Notes: generated by a model from the sequence alone, not told the origin. Positions 8,195 through 15,294 are shown, counted from the first letter of the stretch. The stretch is DNA of 43,630 nucleotides from CAYGEY01 sp964349065 (GCA_964349065.1 CAYGEY010000006.1:1-43630), one strand, 5' to 3'. Translations and numbers: made by a program.

Positions 8195-8815
8195 TTACAC
8201 AATTTCAGTTACTATGTTTAGCAAAGACCTACTGCAAGTACAGAAGTTCCCCAATTGAAATATTCCTATTTTATTCACCCTAAATCCTATTGGGGTATCA
8301 ACTTGTATATTTCTACCTTCCCCAAATCCTAGCGTAATATGAGGGTTAAATTTGTCAGGATTTCTATAATTATCTTTGAATTTTTCAATCCAATAAAAGG
8401 TTTGTTCATCTATTTCATCTGGATTATAAAGCATTTTACTATCAACTTCATATGTCATATAATCCCATAACTTTTCCATGATAGTTTGATTCAAGTTAAT
8501 AATTTCCTCAGTAGCTTTAATCTTTGCATCAAAAACTGGTTCTCCTGAAGAAATAGTTTTGGAACTAAAGTTCTCAATAACCATATTCATAGGTAACGCA
8601 TTATACGCAATATCAGTAAGAATCTTTGAAATGTTACCAAGATTTTTCTCCTCAATTACGCCCATAGCTAAAGAGATATGAGGCACACACTTACCCTTAC
8701 CTAATACAATTGGTCCTGATGGATACTCAACTCTCAGTTGTTTATTCATACTCTTTGAAAGTGTAGTTACTTTCTCATCTGGAAGGAGTACCACATCAAT
8801 TGCAATTTTTTTCAT
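8195..8815 (-). CDS. 2H phosphoesterase-superfamily protein (2'-5' RNA ligase/CPDase-like)
   Basis: A 206-residue protein with the two signature motifs of the 2H superfamily: PHISL (H46, S48) and PHITLG (H159, T161). Such enzymes cleave or make 2'-5' or cyclic phosphodiesters in RNA or nucleotides. Spacing and length fit the family. It is leftward, convergent with the HemK-like gene, and its upstream region holds copy B of the conserved intergenic block. Confidence 0.8.
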   Translation of the reverse strand: MKKIAIDVVLLPDEKVTTLSKSMNKQLRVEYPSGPIVLGKGKCVPHISLAMGVIEEKNLGNISKILTDIAYNALPMNMVIENFSSKTISSGEPVFDAKIKATEEIINLNQTIMEKLWDYMTYEVDSKMLYNPDEIDEQTFYWIEKFKDNYRNPDKFNPHITLGFGEGRNIQVDTPIGFRVNKIGIFQLGNFCTCSRSLLNIVTEIV

Positions 8816-8881
8816 AAAGAAGATAAATGAAACTGGACTTATAATATATGAAAATTGCTATTTGTTATAGTGATATATTAT

Positions 8882-8944
8882 ACAGTGAGCGAGGGTAGGG
8901 ATAAAAACCTCACATTCGTTCTGATTGCTTCTACTGTCACCGCC
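8882..8944. repeat. Conserved intergenic block, copy B (pairs with 3794-3857)
   Basis: This block matches copy A at 46 of its first 50 bases. GTGAG and CTCAC in it can pair; in copy A one of these five pairs is lost. On the plus strand a weak promoter (TTGCTA, 15-bp spacer, TATTAT at 8876-8881) precedes it and a strong terminator follows at 8938-8965, so it could be a plus-strand RNA of about 85 nt. It could instead belong to the leader of the leftward 2H gene 67 bp away. Confidence 0.6.
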
Positions 8945-8971
8945 AAAATTCAAATTTTGGCGGTGTTTGTT
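8938..8971 (+). terminator. Strong hairpin with T-tract
   Basis: CACCGCCAAAATT (8938-8950) and its exact complement (8953-8965) form a 13-bp dyad followed by TTTGTT on the plus strand. No annotated plus-strand protein gene lies directly upstream, which hints at a small RNA ending here. Confidence 0.65.
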
Positions 8972-9012
8972 GGACAAAGTTCGAAACTATTTCTAGCAAA
9001 ATCCAGTATTTT

Positions 9013-9051
9013 TTAAAAAAGCTCGCAAGGTTTTTAATCCTGTACGAGCTT
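9013..9051 (-). terminator. Terminator of the leftward zinc-ribbon unit
   Basis: On the minus strand AAGCTCG pairs with CGAGCTT, with an inner AGG/CCT pairing, followed by a run of six T. Confidence 0.7.
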
Positions 9052-9064
9052 ATTGTGCATAAAT

Positions 9065-9284
9065 TTAGCCGAATAATCTTCCCAGCAATTTTATTGCACT
9101 GGCTGCACTGTCTTCAATAGCGTCCATAATTCTCTGTCCGGGGACTTGTATGTCACGAAACGCATTGTCATATATATCGTTATATGGCCGTGTGGTATAA
9201 CTTCCGCCACATTCACGAGGTATACGTTGAATCGTAGTCCAATTGATACTTACGAGCCTCACAGTGTGGACATCTACCGTCCAT
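9065..9284 (-). pseudogene. Small zinc-ribbon protein gene, apparently frameshifted
   Basis: A good ribosome-binding site (GAGGAAG) precedes the ATG at 9284, but that frame (starting MDGRCPHCEARK) stops after 23 codons. The next frame runs on as RECGGSYTTRPYNDIYDNAF to a TAA at 9065. Adding two bases near 9217 would join the frames and give CPHC plus CREC, the two knuckles of a zinc ribbon. The unit has a promoter (9326-9354) and a terminator (9013-9051). A GTG at 9262 opens the second frame but lacks a ribosome-binding site. It may be a pseudogene, or the read may contain an error. Confidence 0.5.
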
Positions 9285-9325
9285 AATTTTTCTTCCTCAC
9301 TTCCTAGCGTTTTTTCTTTTTTTAT

Positions 9326-9354
9326 AAAATACTATATTAATTTATATAAGTCAA
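9326..9354 (-). promoter_or_regulatory. Leftward promoter for the zinc-ribbon unit; repeated 50-bp block
   Basis: On the minus strand TTGACT, 17 bp and TATTTT. The surrounding 9311-9360 is 47/50 identical to bases 1-50. It overlaps the 3' end of the HicB-like gene. Confidence 0.5.
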
Positions 9355-9519
9355 ATTTTGTACTTCAAGACAAAGTGAAACTACTTCTTCTACTCTTTTG
9401 TATAAAGTTGATAAATTTCTTGCTTGAGCATGACACCCTTGAAGTTCAGGAACTTTTGCAAGGTACATGCCATCCTCATCCTGGGTGATGATAATTGAAA
9501 ATGAGAATTTTTTCTTCAT
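9337..9519 (-). CDS. HicB-like antitoxin (orphan)
   Basis: A 60-residue protein with the HicB-type fold pattern: FSIIITQDEDGMYLAKVPELQGCHAQA followed by a short helix that replaces the usual long C-terminal region. HicB neutralises the HicA RNase. No HicA-like gene is adjacent, so this copy is orphaned or serves another partner. Its ATG overlaps the TGA of the preceding chimeric ORF (ATGA), giving coupled translation from the degraded toxin-antitoxin unit. Confidence 0.65.
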   Translation of the reverse strand: MKKKFSFSIIITQDEDGMYLAKVPELQGCHAQARNLSTLYKRVEEVVSLCLEVQNLTYIN

Positions 9520-9728
9520 AACATATCTATTGATAATATCTGAGTCATATGAAACTCTTCATTCACCTGCTTATATTCATCTTGTCTTTCTAATAAACCT
9601 TCTTTTACTTCCATTTGAAGTTTTTGTTTTCTATAGTCCTCCTCGTAAATATCATCATGATCTCCCCACATGTCATAGGTGGCTATAACTGCTTGATTTA
9701 AATCCATTTCATCATCAAACTCAATCAT
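9516..9728 (-). CDS. Chimeric ORF: AbiEii start joined to an AbrB-antitoxin tail
   Basis: A 70-residue ORF. Residues 1-7 (MIEFDDE) match the first residues of the AbiEii toxin at 13936 (MIEFDET), and the gene overlaps its upstream antitoxin-like gene by the same 8 bases as there. Residues 8-36 match the C-terminal tail of the AbrB-type antitoxin at 10886-11155, sharing MDLNQAV and DMWGDHDD. The last 34 residues match nothing in the window. It looks like a recombination product in which an AbiEii gene was replaced by other toxin-antitoxin material. Confidence 0.6.
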   Translation of the reverse strand: MIEFDDEMDLNQAVIATYDMWGDHDDIYEEDYRKQKLQMEVKEGLLERQDEYKQVNEEFHMTQILSIDML

Positions 9729-9965
9729 TTTTGTGAAAAGTTACAAAGTATTGAATCACGGATTTCCTTCTTTCGAAAGCATATCCCTGTGAAGTCATCT
9801 TTTCCCAAACCTGGAACACTTCTTTTCCACCAACCTCTTTCACCATCTTTTTTAATTCATCAACTGTTCCATAACTCAAAATATATTCTATCTTAGCTTG
9901 TTTACTAAGATTTTTTTCATTTTTGGAGGTTTCCACCAATTGTATTTTTCTGCAAATTCGAGCAT
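9721..9965 (-). pseudogene. Frameshifted copy of the AbiE-type antitoxin gene
   Basis: The promoter, the ATG at 9965 and the first 15 codons (MLEFAEKYNWW...) match the intact copy at 14165. After the second in-frame ATG the A-run has one base fewer (ATG followed by eight rather than nine bases before CT[T/C]AGTAAA), which throws the frame. The rest (NLSKQAKIEYILSYGTVDEL and onward) is open only from an upstream TTG/GTG in another frame. Its toxin is missing, so loss of function is expected. Confidence 0.65.
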
Positions 9966-10123
9966 GGTTGGGATTTATTTATCTAACTCAAGTATATATT
10001 TGGGATGGGATTTTGCAAAGGAAGTCCTAATATTCCAAAATCAGATTGGTATGGACATGTGACTTACCTTTCATCATAAATTCTGCTACTATATAAATAT
10101 CTTACTTCCTAACTTAAAACCCC

Positions 10124-10552
10124 ATGGCAGAACTAAAAACCAAAAGAACTAATGCCAGCGTGGAAGCATTTTTGGACACTATCGAGAATGAGCAAAAACG
10201 AAAAGATTGCAAGGAGCTGGTGAAACTATTTACCGACACCACCAAAGAAAAGGCAGCCATGTGGGGTGAAAGTATAATCGGCTTTGGCTCTTATCATTAC
10301 AAATCAGAGAGGAGCAGTCAGGAAGGAGATTGGCCTATTACCGGTTTTTCACCCAGGAAACAGAACATTTCCATCTATCTCTCATACGGAGCTCCTCAGG
10401 ATCAAGTGCTATTGAAAAAACTCGGAAAACATAAAATGAGCAAAGGTGCATGTCTCTATGTTAACAAGCTGGAGCAAATAGATTTGGACGTGCTACGAGA
10501 ACTGATCAGAGGTACTGTGGAGAAGATTAAGGCTAAGTATGGTATTGAATAA
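10124..10552 (+). CDS. DUF1801 (YdhG-like) protein
   Basis: A 142-residue protein matching the DUF1801 pattern: an N-terminal helical region (SVEAFLDTIENEQKRKDCKE), then MWGESIIGFGSYHYKSE, WPITGFSPRKQNISIYL and a C-terminal LGKHKMSKGACLYVNKL segment. The family has a small alpha/beta fold of unclear function. It is a single gene on the opposite strand to the neighbouring toxin-antitoxin genes. Confidence 0.8.
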   Translation: MAELKTKRTNASVEAFLDTIENEQKRKDCKELVKLFTDTTKEKAAMWGESIIGFGSYHYKSERSSQEGDWPITGFSPRKQNISIYLSYGAPQDQVLLKKLGKHKMSKGACLYVNKLEQIDLDVLRELIRGTVEKIKAKYGIE

Positions 10553-10554
10553 TT

Positions 10555-10896
10555 CTAGCTACCTATTATTTCAACTAAGTTTTCAACAACTTTCTCAATA
10601 ATTTCTTTTTTCAAAATACCTAATCGTTTAATAATTAGTTTCTTCTCAACATAAACTAATTTTCCATTTTTGATAAAAGATAGAAAAACAAGACCCCCTT
10701 CGATAAAATCACTTTTTTTTATTCGAATATCTAAATTGCTATTTGTTTTCGAACTAATACCACAAACGAGTATATCATTACCCAAATATTTTGAATTACT
10801 TAAAATAACAGCCGGACGCACCTTTCTTTGGCGTAAATCTGAATATGGAAACTCAATCAAAATAATTTCACCTTGGATATTCTTACTATTTTTCAT
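10555..10896 (-). CDS. MazF/PemK-like toxin
   Basis: A 113-residue protein. The N-terminus GEIILIEFPYSDLRQRKVRP matches the GDIVxVxFPFxDxxxxKxRP signature of MazF/PemK RNases, followed by AVILSN. This fold cleaves mRNA at short motifs. The ATG at 10896 is chosen because the frame upstream of it overlaps the antitoxin and the first strand begins just after it. The gene overlaps the end of the AbrB-type antitoxin by 11 bases, a standard antitoxin-then-toxin order. Confidence 0.8.
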   Translation of the reverse strand: MKNSKNIQGEIILIEFPYSDLRQRKVRPAVILSNSKYLGNDILVCGISSKTNSNLDIRIKKSDFIEGGLVFLSFIKNGKLVYVEKKLIIKRLGILKKEIIEKVVENLVEIIGS

Positions 10897-11155
10897 CTTT
10901 TTGATTTTTATAATATTCCCAATAAACATCATCATGATCTCCCCACATATCATCAGTGGCTACAACAGCCTGATTAAGATCCATAGCATCACTATCTTTC
11001 ATAGCTATATTTAAAACTTTTATATTAATAGGTTTTAAAACAATTTCTCCATGCCTTATTTCAACTAGATATTTATTTGAGGTAATATTTTTTCTTAAAC
11101 TCACAGGTATAGATATTTGACCTTTTGATGAGAGTGTTACTATTTGTTGTGCCAT
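10886..11155 (-). CDS. AbrB/MazE-type antitoxin
   Basis: An 89-residue protein with an N-terminal SpoVT/AbrB DNA-binding swapped-hairpin pattern (VTLSSKGQISIPVSLRKNI), followed by an acidic tail rich in Asp and Trp (AMDLNQAV, DMWGDHDD) likely to wrap the toxin. It should repress its own promoter and neutralise the MazF/PemK-like protein encoded immediately downstream. The tail recurs in the chimeric ORF at 9516-9728, suggesting that tails are shuffled between modules. Confidence 0.85.
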   Translation of the reverse strand: MAQQIVTLSSKGQISIPVSLRKNITSNKYLVEIRHGEIVLKPINIKVLNIAMKDSDAMDLNQAVVATDDMWGDHDDVYWEYYKNQKDEK

Positions 11156-11160
11156 AATGA

Positions 11161-11196
11161 TTTGGTAAAATTATTTTACATTTTTAATATACCAAA
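11161..11196 (-). promoter_or_regulatory. Inverted repeat upstream of the AbrB-MazF module
   Basis: TTTGGTA (11161-11167) and TACCAAA (11190-11196) form a perfect 7-bp dyad just upstream of the antitoxin ATG. The position suits an autoregulatory operator. Confidence 0.4.
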
Positions 11197-11236
11197 GTTG
11201 TAATTATGACACAAGTTTATTTCTTTTTTAAATATG

Positions 11237-11258
11237 AAAAAAGCCACCTCATGGTGAC
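11237..11258 (-). terminator. Terminator of the EgtD-like gene
   Basis: On the minus strand GTCACC pairs with GGTGGC across the loop ATGA, followed by six T. Confidence 0.65.
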
Positions 11259-11292
11259 CCTTCAGCTTATTTTTGTCTCTCAAGACTCCATA

Positions 11293-12321
11293 TTATTGCA
11301 TCTTTGTAATTTTCTTAAAGTCTTTAGAACAATAACGCTTTATATGAAGCCAAGACTTCGTAACAGAGAAATAGAGTTGATTACATTGATAGCTAGCGCA
11401 CCAAGCAATCATCAAGTCATCAGGGTTAATAACTTCATCGATTAGTTCACGCCAATTGGGCGTTTTAAACCTTTTACTGAAGCCAAGCATTATCTCATCT
11501 CCTGATTTAAATCGAACGACTTTTTTACCAATTTTTATTACTTTATCAGTTTTTAACCATAATAAAGTAACAATTGCAGATAATCGCGTATCCCATCTCA
11601 CCACAAGCTCATACTCATCTCTTTTAGAAGAGATAAAACCTAATTGTGTAGGTATCGCAAGAATAAAATCACGATGCTCAGGAGAAGAATAGATACTTAA
11701 TTCGTCTTTCAATTCCTCTGGCTTATCACAAAACTTGATTTCAGTGAAAAGGTAGTCTTCAGGACCTATAAATTTTTCTATTTCCTTCAGGACACTTTTT
11801 GGATCCTTACAATTACCTAATGTCCCTCCTAATAAGAATATAATCTTATTACCAGGTAAGTCTTTCACTTTAGCAAATATCTCATCAAATCCAGAATCAA
11901 AATCACAGACATGCTTTTTGTAATCTGTCACAATGTTTCCATATTGATAGATATTTCCACAGTGGTACTTGACATTCAATTCAGCTACATCAGTAAGAGC
12001 TTCAGAGATATCAACGCCTAAGTAAGTCATAGATTCCGTTTTGCCGCGCATCTCTCTTATGAATGGAATGATTGGATATCCGTCTCCACATCCAATATCA
12101 ACAATTGTAACATGCTCCTTATCAAAATGAGTTTTAGTATCAAATGGATAATGAGTAGTCTTAAACTGCTCTCGATCATTGCATGCAATCAAATCATTGT
12201 AATGTTCACGAGACAGCTCCAACCAATTCCTTACATTTGCAAGATATGCGAATTTCAATGGAATGTCTTTTTGTTCCAGACCTTTTACAAGTTCTGCACC
12301 ATACTTATTTAAGTCTAACAT
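11293..12321 (-). CDS. EgtD-like SAM-dependent methyltransferase
   Basis: A 342-residue protein from the ATG at 12321, which has a ribosome-binding site (GAGGAA, 7-base spacing). Motif I is VDIGCGDGYPI. The stretch IIFLLGGTLGNC followed by a helix and GPEDYLFTEIKF resembles the histidine-specific methyltransferase domain (Methyltransf_33, the EgtD family). EgtD makes hercynine for ergothioneine, but the sulfur-insertion partner EgtB is absent here and the first helices diverge, so the acceptor is open. It is divergently paired with a TrmB-like regulator. Confidence 0.75.
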   Translation of the reverse strand: MLDLNKYGAELVKGLEQKDIPLKFAYLANVRNWLELSREHYNDLIACNDREQFKTTHYPFDTKTHFDKEHVTIVDIGCGDGYPIIPFIREMRGKTESMTYLGVDISEALTDVAELNVKYHCGNIYQYGNIVTDYKKHVCDFDSGFDEIFAKVKDLPGNKIIFLLGGTLGNCKDPKSVLKEIEKFIGPEDYLFTEIKFCDKPEELKDELSIYSSPEHRDFILAIPTQLGFISSKRDEYELVVRWDTRLSAIVTLLWLKTDKVIKIGKKVVRFKSGDEIMLGFSKRFKTPNWRELIDEVINPDDLMIAWCASYQCNQLYFSVTKSWLHIKRYCSKDFKKITKMQ

Positions 12322-12358
12322 AACTGTTTCCTCTTTTCTTTTTGTTTTGTTATATATC

Positions 12359-12386
12359 ATAATACTTATTATTTTTAATATGTCAA
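12359..12386 (-). promoter_or_regulatory. Promoter of the EgtD-like gene
   Basis: On the minus strand TTGACA (12386-12381), a 16-bp spacer and TATTAT (12364-12359). An imperfect dyad covers the -35 element. Confidence 0.65.
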
Positions 12387-12400
12387 TATTATTGTCATAT
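12378..12400. promoter_or_regulatory. Candidate operator between the EgtD-like and TrmB-like genes
   Basis: ATATGTCAATATT and ATTGTCATAT make an imperfect palindrome over the -35 of the EgtD-like gene. The divergent TrmB-like regulator is the natural candidate to bind it. A smaller dyad, GACAA-TT-TTGTC, lies in the regulator's own promoter. Confidence 0.4.
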
Positions 12401-12453
12401 TTTTATAAAGATTATATAATACCTTATATTAGGCTATATAATACATTGTTTAT

Positions 12454-12482
12454 TTGACAATTTTGTCGTCATTTAGTATAAT
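12454..12482 (+). promoter_or_regulatory. Consensus promoter giving a probably leaderless mRNA
   Basis: TTGACA (12454-12459), 17 bp and TATAAT (12477-12482) match the consensus exactly. The ATG at 12489 lies seven bases after the -10, where transcription should begin, and no ribosome-binding site fits in between. Confidence 0.75.
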
Positions 12483-12488
12483 TTAGTC

Positions 12489-13223
12489 ATGAATATTGAA
12501 AACACCCTCACCCAACTTGGACTCGATGAAAAGGAAGTTTCCGTGTATGTAAACTGTCTTCGCCATGGGCCATCTTCTCCAACCGAGCTAGAATCTTATT
12601 CCAAAGTTAAGAGGACTACCGTCTACGAAGTTGCAAAATCACTTAAGAAACAGGGACTACTTACAGAACAACTAAAAGGAAAACGGCGTCTCTTCACAGC
12701 GGCACATCCCGAGATTCTAAGAGCGAAGTTAGAAGAGCGCCTTGAGGTCTTTAATTCTATACTCCCTGAACTCAAAGCGTTTCTAGTAGGCACTCCAAAT
12801 AAACCGCAAGTAAAAGTATTTGAAGGTGAAGATGAACTTAAAAATATGTATGAGGATACTCTCAGATATCCTGGCAGTACCTTTTATTCATTCTTAGGTA
12901 CATCAAATGCAGATAAGAAACTTATTCAATACCTTACAAATCATTATCTAAGAAAGAGGAAAATGAAAAACATCTCTTTTAAAGTAATAGCGACGAATAC
13001 GAAAGACGGACAGAAATACAAAGAGTCGGATTCGACTAATCTGAGAGAAACAAAGTTAATTTCTGCTGATGATTATCCCTTTAGTATTGAGATTTTAATA
13101 TATGAAGGGAAAGTTGCATTTATTTCATACAAGGAGACAGAAATGTTTGGACTATTAGTTGAATCAAATGAAATATATTCGACGATGAAGGGAATCTTTC
13201 AATTTTTTTGGAAACATGCTTAA
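12489..13223 (+). CDS. TrmB-like transcriptional regulator
   Basis: A 244-residue protein. Residues 1-75 form a TrmB-type winged helix: LTQLGLDEKEVSVYVNCLRHGPSSPTEL, then KRTTVYEVAKSLKKQGLL. A coiled linker follows and then a ligand-sensing-like domain to the end. TrmB regulators are commonest in archaea, where the C-terminal domain binds sugars; the effector here is unknown. It is divergent from the EgtD-like gene with an intervening dyad, so it probably controls that gene and itself. Confidence 0.8.
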   Translation: MNIENTLTQLGLDEKEVSVYVNCLRHGPSSPTELESYSKVKRTTVYEVAKSLKKQGLLTEQLKGKRRLFTAAHPEILRAKLEERLEVFNSILPELKAFLVGTPNKPQVKVFEGEDELKNMYEDTLRYPGSTFYSFLGTSNADKKLIQYLTNHYLRKRKMKNISFKVIATNTKDGQKYKESDSTNLRETKLISADDYPFSIEILIYEGKVAFISYKETEMFGLLVESNEIYSTMKGIFQFFWKHA

Positions 13224-13231
13224 AGACATAT

Positions 13232-13936
13232 TTAATAAGAATCATTCTTCCCCCTCCCCAAATACTCCCTCGCCTCCACAATCAACTCCTCCCGAATCTT
13301 CTCATCACTTGGAGGATTTTCAACTATATATTCCACCGCCTCTGTCATATCCCAAGTATCATCCAAAATAGTATCTAACGTGGCAATCTCTTGATACAAG
13401 ATACCAAACAGTTCCTTTGTTCTATCAAGAACTCTTGCGAAATCAATCCCCTCCTCTTGTAATAAAAAATACAAATCCACGGCATCTTTCCATTTTTTTC
13501 TGTACATCATTGCATATGCTTTGAGTGCGGCTAAATCCAAAAGAGTTGGTGTATATATTCCTCCACAAATCACTACAGAATGTGGGATTTTAATATTCAC
13601 CCCGAAAGGATTTCGATTGAAATTCATAAGTTGTACCTTTACCCCATGGATTTTTAATGTTGCCTCGGGTTCTTCTTCATCTGACAAATATCGTATGTCA
13701 CTCCCTTCTTCCAAAACACATCCGGCCCGCTCAATTCTTTCCGAAAGTTGTTTGCCGCTACCCTGCGGGGAGAGAGTAAATAAATCAAAATCTATAGATT
13801 TTCGATGACCAATTTGAAGAGCAATCGCTGTACCTCCCACAAGAAAATGTGTGGACATAAATTCCTCAAGCAATGGTTTCAGGCTTTGTTGCTCAGGAGA
13901 TAGTATTTTTAACGCTGTCTCATCAAACTCAATCAT
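13232..13936 (-). CDS. AbiEii/AbiGii-family nucleotidyltransferase toxin
   Basis: A 234-residue protein with the polymerase-beta-type signature of AbiEii toxins: FLVGGTAIALQIGHRKSIDF (31-50) continuing as DLF, with D49 and D51 as metal ligands, and a downstream DLAALKAYAMMYRKKWKDAV region. AbiEii-type toxins transfer nucleotides, often to tRNA, and act in phage defence or as toxin-antitoxin systems. The gene overlaps its partner by 8 bases. It is convergent with the TrmB-like gene. Confidence 0.85.
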   Translation of the reverse strand: MIEFDETALKILSPEQQSLKPLLEEFMSTHFLVGGTAIALQIGHRKSIDFDLFTLSPQGSGKQLSERIERAGCVLEEGSDIRYLSDEEEPEATLKIHGVKVQLMNFNRNPFGVNIKIPHSVVICGGIYTPTLLDLAALKAYAMMYRKKWKDAVDLYFLLQEEGIDFARVLDRTKELFGILYQEIATLDTILDDTWDMTEAVEYIVENPPSDEKIREELIVEAREYLGRGKNDSY

Positions 13937-14165
13937 TTTTATGTGCAGTTACAAAATACTTGACCACTGCTTGTCTTCCTTTCAAAGGAGATTTTATCTT
14001 CTCCCAAACCTGGAACACTTCCTTTCCACCAACCTCTTTCACCATTTTTTTCAATTCATCAACCGTTCCATAACTCAAAATATATTCGATCTTTGCTTGT
14101 TTACTGAGATTCTTCTTCATTTTCAGTGGAGTCCACCAATTGTATTTTTCTGCGAATTCGAGCAT
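13929..14165 (-). CDS. Cognate antitoxin-like partner of the AbiEii toxin
   Basis: A 78-residue helical protein starting MLEFAEKYNWWTPLKMKKNL. The stretch NLSKQAKIEYILSYGTVDEL and a C-terminal VVKYFVTAHKN resemble the small DUF6922-type partners found next to AbiEii nucleotidyltransferases. Its 8-base overlap with the toxin supports coupled translation. A frameshifted copy with the same promoter lies at 9721-9965. The antitoxin role is inferred from position. Confidence 0.7.
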   Translation of the reverse strand: MLEFAEKYNWWTPLKMKKNLSKQAKIEYILSYGTVDELKKMVKEVGGKEVFQVWEKIKSPLKGRQAVVKYFVTAHKND

Positions 14166-14190
14166 GGTTGTGATTTATTTATCTAACAGA

Positions 14191-14218
14191 AGTATATATT
14201 TAGGATGGGATTTTGCAA
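14191..14218 (-). promoter_or_regulatory. Promoter of the AbiE-type module
   Basis: On the minus strand TTGCAA, a 16-bp spacer and TATACT. The same elements with the same spacing precede the broken copy at 9.97 kb. Confidence 0.55.
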
Positions 14219-14232
14219 AGGAAGTTATAAAC

Positions 14233-14787
14233 CTATCCCTTCCTCCTCCACAAAATCACACCTCTTACCAAACTAATAAAAACATACACTCCCAAAATGC
14301 ACAGGGGCAAACGACCTTTAATTAAGATATCATAAATTATATTATCTATATCAGAACTATATTGGTACGTTGCATAAGGAACTGCGTAGAAATGTTGAAG
14401 CAGAGTTAAGAAAAACAAGACCATCCCTATCATCAAAATATCAAAAGTAACACATACTTTCTTTTCGACTGAAGTAAATTTTTTCATTCTTGGAAAAATG
14501 AAATAGTAACAAGAAAAAATCAATATGACTAAAACCATCCAAATAATTATTCCACTTCCCGTATAAAAAATAATCTCAGGATTATTAAAACGACATTCGC
14601 GAATATTCCAATATTCTCCTGTAAGATTTGGGAGTGCTGGTGTGGCGGCAGATTCTTGTTTTATCTGACAAATATGATCTGAAGCATTATACCCATAAAT
14701 CGGGTATACCTGCGGCATATGCGCAAAGGCTTTGCCAATAAGCATTGGCGTAAGTGCAAGTATGATAATTGATACTATTATTTTCAT
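14233..14787 (-). CDS. Membrane protein with an exported cysteine-containing loop
   Basis: A 184-residue protein with an N-terminal signal-like helix (IIVSIIILALTPMLIGKAFA), an external segment with two cysteines (HICQIK, IRECRF) that could form a disulfide, and three further hydrophobic helices near residues 77-97, 110-130 and 158-178. No family is recognised. It sits 31 bp after another exported protein and upstream of the AbiE-type module, so the first two may form an operon. Confidence 0.6.
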   Translation of the reverse strand: MKIIVSIIILALTPMLIGKAFAHMPQVYPIYGYNASDHICQIKQESAATPALPNLTGEYWNIRECRFNNPEIIFYTGSGIIIWMVLVILIFSCYYFIFPRMKKFTSVEKKVCVTFDILMIGMVLFFLTLLQHFYAVPYATYQYSSDIDNIIYDILIKGRLPLCILGVYVFISLVRGVILWRRKG

Positions 14788-14818
14788 ATACTGGAATTTT
14801 ATTAAATCTAACCTTTAA

Positions 14819-15244
14819 TTAATTTGGTTGCAAATTACTCAATATATCATCAGAGGCATTACACTTCGCTTTAGCATTATATCTTACAAATTTTCGAAAA
14901 TTACTATTATCAAAAAGATAAGAGAATTTATTCATGTATTCCATATTGGGAAATCCCCACTTTACTATTGTAGCATTCACATCAGCGATAACCTTTTCCG
15001 AAATGTAACTTGGCACTGATTGATCTACAGTTAAAGTCTTATAATAGTCAGACATCTTTTTTTGAGCCTCATCTGCAAGACAAATTGTCTCTACTGCGAC
15101 CATACCCGCCCTGTAGATTTCAGGATATACTACCAACGGATACTTTTTCACAACCTCAGCTCTATCAACCTTGGCTTCAGTTACTTGAAGAAGTATACCC
15201 GAACATAGGAGTAAAGTGAAAATACTAGATAGTAATTTTTTCAT
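14819..15244 (-). CDS. Secreted protein, unknown, 141 residues
   Basis: It has a clear signal peptide (MKKLLSSIFTLLLCSGILLQ, then VTEA before the likely cleavage site). The mature part is helical with two cysteines (VETICLAD, KAKCNAS) that may pair. No family is recognised. It is transcribed leftward, just ahead of the membrane protein at 14233. Confidence 0.6.
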   Translation of the reverse strand: MKKLLSSIFTLLLCSGILLQVTEAKVDRAEVVKKYPLVVYPEIYRAGMVAVETICLADEAQKKMSDYYKTLTVDQSVPSYISEKVIADVNATIVKWGFPNMEYMNKFSYLFDNSNFRKFVRYNAKAKCNASDDILSNLQPN

Positions 15245-15265
15245 TTATTTATAAGTTTAAAACAT

Positions 15266-15294
15266 TTGAAAAGCACATTTATACTGTATATTAT
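15266..15294 (+). promoter_or_regulatory. Promoter for the small nucleotidyltransferase
   Basis: TTGAAA, a 17-bp spacer and TATTAT, about 30 bp before the ATG at 15326. Confidence 0.55.

Noticed and set aside
9065..9262. An intact 65-residue protein from the GTG at 9262
   Set aside because: There is no ribosome-binding site before the GTG, whereas a strong one serves the ATG at 9284 in the other frame.
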